Below, piece after piece: positions 8,648-16,076 of a DNA stretch of 49,638 nt. Numbering within the stretch: the first letter of the stretch is position 1; each line of letters begins with the position of its first letter. The position numbers were made by a program, and so were the translations under genes. Source of the DNA: Fimbriimonadaceae bacterium (lineage in GTDB: Bacteria > Armatimonadota > UBA10988); contig JADZEX010000094.1 in NCBI GenBank assembly GCA_020850355.1, forward strand, positions 1-49,638, given 5' to 3'. Under the pieces are notes generated by a model. The model searched no databases. It worked only from the letters and a program-made list of their open reading frames with translations, and was not told the origin of the DNA.

Positions 8648-8673
8648 GGGGAGCCGGCGTCCGCCGGCTCCCC
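8648..8673 (-). terminator. hairpin terminator after the small secreted-protein gene
   Basis: GGGGAGCCGG (8648-8657) pairs perfectly with CCGGCTCCCC (8664-8673) across a six-base loop, 12 bases beyond the stop at 8685. There is no T tract, so it may need a factor or only protect the 3' end. Confidence 0.5.
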
Positions 8674-8684
8674 GCGCGACCATG

Positions 8685-9230
8685 CTACGACAGATCCTCA
8701 GGTCCCAGGACCAGCCCGTCACCAACGCCACCGCCGGGCGGGTCCTCCGGACCGCCACCGCCCTGCTCGCCGACGACCGAATAGTCGGTCGTGTGGCTCG
8801 CCGAGTAGACGATTGGCGTACCGGGCACGCCGTTGTCCGTGATCGCCACGACCGTCTCACCCTCGGCGTGCGAAGTGTAGTTACCCTCCTGGTCGAGCGA
8901 CTTTCCCAGGGTTGTCAGGAGGGTCAGATCCCAGCCGAACTGAAACCCCTGCGGCGGCGTCTCCACAGTCGTGCTGAGTCCGTCCTTCTGACCCATGTAG
9001 GAGTCGTCAATGTGGCCTGAGAGCTCGATGGAGACCTCATTGGGTGCCCCGGCGAACTGCACCGCTACCAAAGCCCCGACAAGGGCGTAGGCCTGGCCAG
9101 CGGTCCCCTTCAGCTTGGTGCCCTGGTTGGTGACGACGCTGGCACTGCCGCTGACTTGGGAGGCTGCCAGAGTTGGTCCGATGCTCCAGGTCAGAGCCAG
9201 CAGCGCCTTCAGAACAGTCAACCGTTTCAT
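8685..9230 (-). CDS. small secreted protein of unknown function
   Basis: 181 residues from ATG 9230, chosen because it begins a normal signal peptide (MKRLTVLKALLALTWSIGPTLAASQ). The mature part looks beta-rich (SGSASVVTNQG, VSIELSGHIDDSY, VYSASHTTDYSVV) and ends in a flexible Gly/Pro/acidic tail (GGGGPEDPPGGG). There is no cysteine and no domain that I recognise. It lies 55 bases after the A2 stop and before a hairpin, so it is the last gene of the B2-A2 transcript. Copy 1 of the cassette has no equivalent. A role as partner or substrate of the B/A proteins is a guess from position only. Confidence 0.65.
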   Translation of the reverse strand: MKRLTVLKALLALTWSIGPTLAASQVSGSASVVTNQGTKLKGTAGQAYALVGALVAVQFAGAPNEVSIELSGHIDDSYMGQKDGLSTTVETPPQGFQFGWDLTLLTTLGKSLDQEGNYTSHAEGETVVAITDNGVPGTPIVYSASHTTDYSVVGEQGGGGPEDPPGGGVGDGLVLGPEDLS

Positions 9231-9285
9231 GTCATGCTCCTTCTTGCACTCGAGATGCCGGCACTCGGGCACGGCAATCTCCTGA

Positions 9286-10785
9286 TTACTCGTCGGGCAC
9301 TTCGCCCAGCGAAACAATGCCCGCCGACCCAGGATTACGGCGGGCCGGACAGGCTGGGTCGCCGCGGCTCGGACCCGGCTGCACCATCCTGCTCCGCGCC
9401 CCCCCGCCCGCGAGATTCCGCAGGGCGGCGAACTGGCCGGGCGTGTCACCGCTCTGGCGTGCAAAGGCATGGGTATCGCCATCGGTCAGTTGGACGACCA
9501 ACCCCATGCAGGTGTCCAGGCCTGCATACAACAGGCCGCTGCCCACGGGCGGTTTGCGCATGCACTCCAGTTCGTGCAGGGCTTCGAGCGGCCGCTGGCA
9601 CTCGCTGATGTCCAGGACCAGCTCGGCCAGTGCCGTTGCCTCTGCGCTGAGGTCCGCCGCCGGCACTTCGCGCTCCGCTCGGAAGTCGGCCTGCAACGAC
9701 GGACCAAGCGCCTGCCAGAACCGCCGCATCAGTGCTCGATGCAACGGCTCCTGGAGGCCGACGACACTGTGCTTGCGCTGTGTCAGCGACAAGGCCCGCA
9801 ACCAGGCCGTCGTCAGCGGCCGATCGACCGGCCAGGTCTCGCAGGTCGAGTCGCCGCGGTGCGGCGGCAGACGCGCCAACGCCACCGCCAGCGCCGCGGC
9901 CGCGGCGGTGCCGCTACGGCTCCGCAGGCGCACCAGCAGGCGGCCCGGCAGAGCCTCAGGGTCGACTGGCGCGGGCCACGGGTACGGGCAGTCCGCCAGG
10001 ACCGTCGCGACCGACCCGACTGCTTCCCAGGAGCGTGCGATGGCGTCCAGACCCGGATGGAGGATGCAGGGGGCAGCGGAGTCGTCCGCAGCCGATTCGG
10101 TAGCCGCCACCGGCAGCGGGCCAACTTCGCGCCAATGATGAGTGTCGTCGCGCCAGATCCGCATCAGGCACCAGGTCACGGCCGGTCCGCCGACCGCGCG
10201 GGTGGACAGCATCTCGATGCGCGTCAGGCCGCTGCGGCCGAGTTCCGAAACAACCTCGAGATTGCGCCAGGCCAGTGCCCGGCACGCCGCGGTAGCCGCG
10301 GGTCCGGTGGGCGGGAGGGGGACTAGGCCGGACGCTGGCGCGGCGTCGCCGGCCTGTTGGCGCCAGGCGGTGAAGGCGGCGTCGCCGGCGGCGAGGGCCG
10401 CTTGCAGGGCGGGCTCCGAGCCGGTGTTGAGGGTCTGCCGCCGCCAGTGCGGGGCTAGCTTCCCGAGCTCGGCACAGACGTCGGAACTCTGCTGCACCAC
10501 CTCCTCGTCCAGCCACCGATCCAGCGGGTCGCCGTCGGCGGGCGCCGGGGCCACCACCCAGATGCCCTCGAGTTCGACCGCCTGACAGCCATAGGCTTCG
10601 GCCATCGCCAGGGGGGTCCGATAGAGCGGCTGCCGGAGCGGCGGACCGCCCGGATCCAGCGCCACCAGTTCGAGCTGGGGATCCTCGCGGCACAGCTCCT
10701 GGAGCCGTTCAGTCAGAGTCGGCGCGGCCGGCAGACCGCGCAGCAGCAGCAAGGCCGCCAACGGCAGAATGCGGATCGCGGTCAT
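9286..10785 (-). CDS. secreted protein of unknown function, copy 2 of family A
   Basis: 499 residues from ATG 10785, which overlaps the B2 stop (ATGA). The open frame extends five codons further, but the overlap with B2 and the signal peptide MTAIRILPLAALLLLRGLPA favour this start. The segment from LTERLQELCREDPQLELVAL to IWVVAPAP matches the STN-like N-terminus of A1. The remainder is more diverged and the C-terminus is a low-complexity Gly/Arg/Pro tail absent from A1. It is the middle gene of the transcript B2 - A2 - small secreted protein. I know of no function for this family. Confidence 0.72.
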   Translation of the reverse strand: MTAIRILPLAALLLLRGLPAAPTLTERLQELCREDPQLELVALDPGGPPLRQPLYRTPLAMAEAYGCQAVELEGIWVVAPAPADGDPLDRWLDEEVVQQSSDVCAELGKLAPHWRRQTLNTGSEPALQAALAAGDAAFTAWRQQAGDAAPASGLVPLPPTGPAATAACRALAWRNLEVVSELGRSGLTRIEMLSTRAVGGPAVTWCLMRIWRDDTHHWREVGPLPVAATESAADDSAAPCILHPGLDAIARSWEAVGSVATVLADCPYPWPAPVDPEALPGRLLVRLRSRSGTAAAAALAVALARLPPHRGDSTCETWPVDRPLTTAWLRALSLTQRKHSVVGLQEPLHRALMRRFWQALGPSLQADFRAEREVPAADLSAEATALAELVLDISECQRPLEALHELECMRKPPVGSGLLYAGLDTCMGLVVQLTDGDTHAFARQSGDTPGQFAALRNLAGGGARSRMVQPGPSRGDPACPARRNPGSAGIVSLGEVPDE

Positions 10786-12134
10786 TGTCCACCTCCCCAC
10801 GCGCTAACCAAATCCGGGCTGAAGGCCGGGACACCGGCGGCTCGCGCCAGGAACTGCGCCACCGCCAGGCCGGTCAACTGCTCGCTGTAGCCCGGCAGAC
10901 TCAACTCGATGATCTGCCACTTGGAGTGGTACCAGCACTTCATCCGCACCTGCCCCGCCTCGTCCGGCAGGCTGGGGCGGAGGGCGGCCCAGTGCCAGGC
11001 GGTGACCTCTTCGAGCAGCTCGCCGAAGGCCGGGGTGGCCGCTGGCGGCAGGTCGCCCAGGCGGCGCGCCTCGTCGCGCAGCAGGTCCTGGCCGGCCTGG
11101 CCGAGCGCGGTGTAGCAGGCGGCCCGCAGGTCGTCTTCGGCGGCGTACTGGTCGTTGACCGTGAACTGCGTCGCCGGCCACCAGCGCAGCGGCGTGTTAC
11201 GCGCCAGCAGCGCTCCAGTCTCGCGCGGGGCGGTCAGCCGATAGCCCTCAGCGGTGGCTGTCAGCTCGGCGCCGGCCAGCCGCGCCAGCGCCAGCAGCGC
11301 CTCCCGCGCCGGCAGCCGGTCAGCCCGCAGCAGCACCGGCCGCGCGGCGACCGCCGGCTCTACCGCCAACGGCACACTGCTCTCGACCGCCCACAACCCC
11401 GCCAGCTCGTCGATCGTGGCCACCTGATCGAGGTCGATCGCCACGTCCAGCCGGCGGTCCCGGCCGATCCCTGTCCCGGCCCGCGTCGCCGCCAGCAACC
11501 GCCGGCGGTACTCCTCGGCCGGCAGCGCCCCGCCCTTGGCGGCCTGCTTGCGGGCGAACCGGTCGAGGCCGACCTGGCCCAGCTCAACCCGCAACGAGCC
11601 GCCGATCACCGGCCGCGGGTCGAGGTAGTAGACCACCCCGATCAGCGGGGCCTGCGGCTCCAGGGGTGTCGGCACCAGGCGCACCCAAGGGGTCCCCGCC
11701 AGCCGCTGCTCCTGCTGCCGCCAGACCCGCGCCACCGCCGGGCCGGCCATCCAGCAGGCCACCTCGCGCAAGCGCTGCCGCGACTCGTCGTCGTCCAACC
11801 CCTTCGTCAAAATGAACGCCGCGTCGGTCAGCGGCGCAACCTGCTCCGGCGCCAGGTCCTCCGGCCCATCCTCCCCCCGCCGCAGCAAGGCCTGATACGG
11901 CTCCGGCACGTCGCGCAGCAGGGCGTCCAGGGTCACCGTAACGGTCGGCTCGACCACCACCACGTCGCCGAAGCGCACCACGGTGTGCCCCGCCACCTCC
12001 CGCGGCGCCCACCACGGCCCCGTCCCGGGCCACTCGATTTGCAGTACCTCCGCCGCCAGGGCCGGGGGACAATCTCCCACCACCCCCCGCGGCGCAGGCG
12101 CTGTCAGCCACAGCAGACTCAGCGTCAACCACAT
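10782..12134 (-). CDS. secreted protein of unknown function, copy 2 of family B
   Basis: 450 residues from ATG 12134, with AGGAGG seven to nine bases upstream. The signal peptide MWLTLSLLWLTAPAPRGVVG and the next ~60 residues are nearly the same as in B1. The STN-like segment (LDQVATIDELAGLW, LPAREALLALARLAGA, GYRLTAP) and the block RNTPLRWWPATQFTVNDQYA are shared. Divergence rises in the middle and at the C-terminus, so the copies probably differ in what they bind. Both B genes end with a translationally coupled A gene, which suggests that A and B act as a pair in the cell envelope. Confidence 0.75.
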   Translation of the reverse strand: MWLTLSLLWLTAPAPRGVVGDCPPALAAEVLQIEWPGTGPWWAPREVAGHTVVRFGDVVVVEPTVTVTLDALLRDVPEPYQALLRRGEDGPEDLAPEQVAPLTDAAFILTKGLDDDESRQRLREVACWMAGPAVARVWRQQEQRLAGTPWVRLVPTPLEPQAPLIGVVYYLDPRPVIGGSLRVELGQVGLDRFARKQAAKGGALPAEEYRRRLLAATRAGTGIGRDRRLDVAIDLDQVATIDELAGLWAVESSVPLAVEPAVAARPVLLRADRLPAREALLALARLAGAELTATAEGYRLTAPRETGALLARNTPLRWWPATQFTVNDQYAAEDDLRAACYTALGQAGQDLLRDEARRLGDLPPAATPAFGELLEEVTAWHWAALRPSLPDEAGQVRMKCWYHSKWQIIELSLPGYSEQLTGLAVAQFLARAAGVPAFSPDLVSAWGGGQ

Positions 12135-12155
12135 GACCCTACACCTCCTGCGGCT

Positions 12156-12184
12156 TATATCACCCCCCCCCAGGCCCATGTCAA
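12156..12184 (-). promoter_or_regulatory. promoter of the B2-A2 transcript with a G9 tract in its spacer
   Basis: TTGACA (12179-12184) and GATATA (12156-12161) on the minus strand are 17 bases apart. The spacer holds nine consecutive G (C9 at 12163-12171 on the plus strand). Slippage in the tract would change the box spacing. TATAAG at 12154-12159 is a second possible -10 at 19 bases. Confidence 0.55.
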
Positions 12185-12268
12185 GAACCATTTTCGGCTG
12201 ACATCAGGCAACATACTGGAGGGGGTATGCGGGTGGCGGTGAGGGGTGGCAGGGGGCTGATGGTCACC

Positions 12269-12291
12269 CGGCGGCGGTGTTGCCGCCGCCG
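12269..12291 (-). terminator. hairpin after the HEFFH-protein gene
   Basis: CGGCGGCGG (12269-12277) pairs with CCGCCGCCG (12283-12291) around a TGTTG loop, directly beyond the stop at 12293. It marks the end of the peptidase operon. Confidence 0.5.
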
Positions 12292-12292
12292 C

Positions 12293-13825
12293 TCACGGTG
12301 CCGCGGGCGCGGCGGGTGGTGGTTCCAACTGGTAGAGACCGCCCTGGAACAAGAAGCCGGCCGCCTGTGGCAGGTAGGCGCCGTCCGGGTCGCGGGCCAG
12401 GACGATCCGCACGGTGCGGCCGGTGTCCGGGTTCGAAGCGTAGTAGGGGTTGTCCTCAGCGGTGGTCAGGAGGCCGGGTTCGGCGCCGGCGAAGAGCCGC
12501 CAGGAGCGCCCGGCCGCGTTGCGCCAGCGCAGCACGGTGGGCTGGCCGGCGGCGTCGCGGGCGTCGATCGAGAGGCTGCCGCGGTGCCAGTCGTTCTGGG
12601 TCGGGCGGTGGCGGTAGCTGCCGACCAGCGTCTGCAGCGGCACCTGGGCGTAGAGGTCGGCCGGCGGCAGAGCGTAGCGCAGAGCGATGTGCAAGGGCGG
12701 CGCGGCCTGCGGCGTCAGCAGGCGTTTGTGCAGCGCTTCGTAATAGTAGTCGGGCTCGAAGCGGCCCACGAAGTCGGCCGGCCAGGTGCGCCGGTCGAAC
12801 CACTGGTGGCTCTGGTCCTCCAGCCCAAACTCCGGGTAGATCCGGAACAGGTGGTGGAAGAACTCGTGCTGCAACCACTGTGGCAGATAGGCGCGGCGTT
12901 CGACGTCGGTGTAAGGGCCGAAGCCGATGTGCGGTGGTTTGCGGAGCAGCCAGCGGTCGTCAATGATGAAGAGCGGTGAAGCGCCGTCGGGGCCGCCGCC
13001 CATGCCACCGGTGATGAACTCGGTCCGCGCAAAGTCGGGGTGCTGTTCGGGCACGTGCGACGGGTAGATCAGCCACCACCAGTCGGTGCTGGCGCGGTCG
13101 GCGGCGGGCACCAGGCGAGCGATCACCGCGGCGGCGTCCTCGGCCAGGCCGGCGTGCCGGTGCGGTTGCAGCCGGCAAGCCACCCGGACGGTGGCCGCGG
13201 GCAGGTGGACCACCCGGGTCTCGACGCCCAGGCGGCCGGCGGTTGAGGCCAGCAGGTACTCCCGGAAGAGCCACAACGACTGCTCCAACACGCGGTACCG
13301 GTCGGCCAGCAGCGCGGCGGCCAGGCGGTGCTCGACCGGCACGCCGCCGCCGGCCTCGGCCTCGGGGCGGGTGCGCGGCTCGAGGCCGGTCGACTGGCCG
13401 ACCAGCACGACCGTCAGCACCGCCCGTTGGGGCGCGCTCTGGTGCGTCACGGCGCTGCCGGCGGCGACCCGCCAGCGGGCGCAGTCGGTGAGCATCCGGA
13501 GGGCGTAGTAGCAGGGCGGGCGCCCGATGTTGAGGCCCGGCGACCGGGTCAGTGCAGCGATCACCGGCAGGGTCTGTTGCCACGGGTCGGCGGCCGGGGG
13601 GACGTCGGCCCAGAGCGCTTCGAGGTCGGCCAGCGCGGCGGCGTAGCGGCCTTCCTGATAGGCCGTCTCGGCGCCCAGGAAGGTGTCCAGGGCACGCCCC
13701 AGCAAGGCCGGTGCGCCCGCTGCGGCGGCTGGCCCCAGGAGGGTGCCGAGGGCTGCCGACGGCTCCGCGCCAACGGCCGTGGTGGCCAGCAGGGCCAAGG
13801 TGGTCGAGACGGTGACGATGGTCAT
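12293..13825 (-). CDS. secreted protein with an HExxH zinc-protease-like motif
   Basis: 510 residues with a signal peptide (MTIVTVSTTLALLATTAVGA). Residues 45-75 look like one TPR-type helix pair (AYQEGRYAAALADLEALW). The notable motif is LQHEFFHHLFRIYPEF, residues 318-333, with the gluzincin-type pattern H320-E321-x-x-H324; His340 or Glu333 could be a third ligand. I cannot place it in a named peptidase family. It starts 21 bases after the epimerase stop and is the last gene in a run with two aminopeptidases and an epimerase, so peptide breakdown is a reasonable role. The domain surrounding the motif is otherwise unfamiliar, and a non-catalytic function cannot be excluded. Confidence 0.65.
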   Translation of the reverse strand: MTIVTVSTTLALLATTAVGAEPSAALGTLLGPAAAAGAPALLGRALDTFLGAETAYQEGRYAAALADLEALWADVPPAADPWQQTLPVIAALTRSPGLNIGRPPCYYALRMLTDCARWRVAAGSAVTHQSAPQRAVLTVVLVGQSTGLEPRTRPEAEAGGGVPVEHRLAAALLADRYRVLEQSLWLFREYLLASTAGRLGVETRVVHLPAATVRVACRLQPHRHAGLAEDAAAVIARLVPAADRASTDWWWLIYPSHVPEQHPDFARTEFITGGMGGGPDGASPLFIIDDRWLLRKPPHIGFGPYTDVERRAYLPQWLQHEFFHHLFRIYPEFGLEDQSHQWFDRRTWPADFVGRFEPDYYYEALHKRLLTPQAAPPLHIALRYALPPADLYAQVPLQTLVGSYRHRPTQNDWHRGSLSIDARDAAGQPTVLRWRNAAGRSWRLFAGAEPGLLTTAEDNPYYASNPDTGRTVRIVLARDPDGAYLPQAAGFLFQGGLYQLEPPPAAPAAP

Positions 13826-13846
13826 GGCACGCTCCGTGGTCGGCGG

Positions 13847-15022
13847 CTACGGCGGCGGGGTCAGGCGGTAGCGCTCGACCAGCTGCGCGTCGAGCTGCAC
13901 TCCGAGCCCCGGGCCGCTCGGCACCGGCAGGCAGCCGTCCTCCAAGGGCAGCGCCAGGCCGGCCTGGTGGGGCGGCTGCAAGACATTCTGGTGCAGGCCC
14001 AGCTCGGTGAACTCGACGGCCTCGGTGACGGCCGGGGTCGCCGCGAAGAGGTGGGCCTTGGCGGCCAGCTCGGGCCCACAGCCGTAGCTGGTGCCCAGCA
14101 CACAGCGCCGCCCGGCGGCGGCGGCCAGCGCGGCGATCTGCTTGGCCCGCAGCAGCCCGCCGGCCTTGCCCAGCTTCACGTTGAGCACGTCGACCGCCTC
14201 GTGGCGGATCAGTTGCAGGGCGTCGTGGGTCGAGTAACAGCTCTCGTCCGCCTCGATCGGCGTGTCGACGGCGCGCCGCACGAAGGCCAGGCCGGCCAGG
14301 TCCCAGGCCGCCACCGGCTGCTCCAGCAGCTCCAGCCCGACCTCGGCGCGCTCGGCCAGCCGGCAGAGCTGAATCGCCTCTTTCGGATCGTAGCCCTGGT
14401 TGGCATCGGCGCGGAGCGAGGCCTGTGGGCCGATGGCGTCGCGGATGGCGCGCAGCCGGTCGGCGTCCTGCCGCGGGTCACCGCCGATCTTGGCCTTGAA
14501 GGCGCGCACGCCCTGGGCCAGCCAGGTCCGACAGGCCTCCGCCATCGCCGCCGCGGGGCCCCCGGCGATCTCGACGGCGACCGGCACCCGCGTGCGGGCC
14601 CGACCGCCGAGCAGCACGCTGACCGTGGTCCCCAGCGCCAGGCCGACCAGATCGTGCAGCGCCAGGTCGATCCCGGCTTTGGCAACGGTGTTCCCGCGGT
14701 AGTCGATCCGCCACAGCAGGTCCTCGCGGTCGAGCGGGTCGTGACCGATCAACTGCGGGCCGAGGTAGTCGTCGACCGCCGCCTGGGCTTCCTCCAAGGT
14801 CTGCCCGAAGAAGCCGATGTCGACCGTCGCCTCGCCCACCCCGCGGAGGCCCGTGTCGGTGTCGATCTGCACCAACAGGTACTCCAGCAGCGGCGTCGGT
14901 CGCTTCGGTGACAGGCGGCCCAGCCGGCCCCACTCCAACTTGGTGCCGGCCCCGGCGGTCGAGTACGGCGGTGGCGCCACCGGGATCCGCAACGGCACCG
15001 TCGTGACGGCGGTGATCTTCAT
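13847..15022 (-). CDS. enolase-superfamily enzyme, MLE subgroup (probable dipeptide epimerase)
   Basis: 391 residues. The catalytic set of the muconate lactonising subgroup is complete: K176-x-K178 in FKAKIGG, metal ligands D206 (DANQG), E234 (LEQP) and D259 (EADES), and K283 (NVKLGK). Enzymes with this set include L-Ala-D/L-Glu epimerase and other dipeptide epimerases, o-succinylbenzoate synthase, N-succinylamino acid racemase and muconate cycloisomerase. Position between peptidase genes favours dipeptide epimerisation, perhaps of cell-wall peptides, but the substrate cannot be fixed. ATG 15022 overlaps the M42 stop (ATGA), so it is translationally coupled to the upstream aminopeptidase gene. 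Confidence 0.8.
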   Translation of the reverse strand: MKITAVTTVPLRIPVAPPPYSTAGAGTKLEWGRLGRLSPKRPTPLLEYLLVQIDTDTGLRGVGEATVDIGFFGQTLEEAQAAVDDYLGPQLIGHDPLDREDLLWRIDYRGNTVAKAGIDLALHDLVGLALGTTVSVLLGGRARTRVPVAVEIAGGPAAAMAEACRTWLAQGVRAFKAKIGGDPRQDADRLRAIRDAIGPQASLRADANQGYDPKEAIQLCRLAERAEVGLELLEQPVAAWDLAGLAFVRRAVDTPIEADESCYSTHDALQLIRHEAVDVLNVKLGKAGGLLRAKQIAALAAAAGRRCVLGTSYGCGPELAAKAHLFAATPAVTEAVEFTELGLHQNVLQPPHQAGLALPLEDGCLPVPSGPGLGVQLDAQLVERYRLTPPP

Positions 15023-16044
15023 CGGATCAGCGGCTCCAGCTCGTGCGCGTGTTGCAGGAAGGTCGCCAGCAACTGCACCGTGGCGTCGATGTCGTCGACG
15101 TGGGCCAGTTGCACGGTCGAGTGCATGTAGCGCGTCGGCGCGCCGACGGTGGTCGCCAGCGCGCCGCGGCCGGTGCGTTGCAGGGCCGAGGCGTCGGTGC
15201 CGCCGCCGATGTTGCGCTGGTAGCGGATCTGGTGCCGCTCGCAGAGCTCGAACAAGAAGCGCAGCAGGCGACGATCCCCGATGGTCAGGCCGTCCATCAG
15301 GTAGATCCCGGTGCCCTCGCCGAGGGCGCAGAGGTATTCGTGCTTCGGGATATGCGCCCCCCAGGTGACACTGCCATCGATTGCCAGCCCGATGTCCGGC
15401 TCGATGGCGTAGGCCGCCGGCGGCATCCCGCGGACGCCGACCTCCTCCTGCACAGTGCTCACGGCGTAGACGTCGACCTGCGCGGCCGGCAGTTGCTGTA
15501 GCGCGGCGAGGAGGCAGTAGGTGCCCAGCCGATCGTCGAAGTTGCGGCCCATGTAGACCTGGTCGTTGAGCTGCACCAGCTCCTGGGCGAAGCTGACCGG
15601 ATCGCCGACGGTGACCAGCCGCACGACCTCCTCGCGGGGCCGGCCGACATCGATCAGCATGTCGGCCAGCGCCGGCGGGCCACCGTCGCGGGCCGGCACG
15701 ATCACGCCTTGGATCGGCTGCTGGCCGTGGATCACCACCCGTTGGGAAACGATCGCCTGGGCGTTGAGCCCGCCGACTGGCTGAAACCGCATGAAGCCGT
15801 CGCCGTCGATGGACTTCACCATCATGCCGATCTCGTCGGCGTGCGCGGCCAGCACGACGCGCAAGGGGCGCTCGCCCGGTCGGGGATCGGTCGCCCGCCG
15901 GAGGCCGATCACGTTGCCGATGCGGTCCCGCCAGACCTCGTCGCAGCAGGGCCGCAGGGCGGCGGTGACGACCTCCTGGATCGGCTCCTCGAACCCGGAG
16001 ATGCCGGGTGTGTTGCAGACCTGGGCCAGCAGTTGCGCGTCCAT
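15019..16044 (-). CDS. M42-family metallo-aminopeptidase (FrvX-like)
   Basis: 341 residues, the usual length for the M42 family of cytosolic tetrahedral aminopeptidases, which trim N-terminal residues from short peptides with two metal ions. Visible ligand motifs are HADEIG (His68, Asp70), the bridging Asp in NFDDRLG, the catalytic Glu pair in STVQEEVGVRG, the Asp of IDGSVTW and the last His in PTRYMHS. The N-terminus NTPGISGFEEPIQEVV is typical. It is the second gene of the operon led by the M24 gene, 32 bases after it. Older databases call close relatives endoglucanase or FrvX; peptidase is the better supported function. Confidence 0.9.
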   Translation of the reverse strand: MDAQLLAQVCNTPGISGFEEPIQEVVTAALRPCCDEVWRDRIGNVIGLRRATDPRPGERPLRVVLAAHADEIGMMVKSIDGDGFMRFQPVGGLNAQAIVSQRVVIHGQQPIQGVIVPARDGGPPALADMLIDVGRPREEVVRLVTVGDPVSFAQELVQLNDQVYMGRNFDDRLGTYCLLAALQQLPAAQVDVYAVSTVQEEVGVRGMPPAAYAIEPDIGLAIDGSVTWGAHIPKHEYLCALGEGTGIYLMDGLTIGDRRLLRFLFELCERHQIRYQRNIGGGTDASALQRTGRGALATTVGAPTRYMHSTVQLAHVDDIDATVQLLATFLQHAHELEPLIR

Positions 16045-16076
16045 CGTCGTTCCTTTGGGGCGGTCGAGCGAGCTGG

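Larger units (their letters stand above)
5689..12134 (-). repeat. tandem duplication of the B-A gene cassette
   Basis: Two cassettes in the same order and strand, B1-A1 (8495-5689) and B2-A2 (12134-9286), each with ATGA coupling and a TTGACA-N17-GATAT promoter. They are separated by the 181-residue secreted-protein gene. Protein similarity extends over most of each gene, so this is a gene-cassette duplication and not chance resemblance. Confidence 0.8.
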
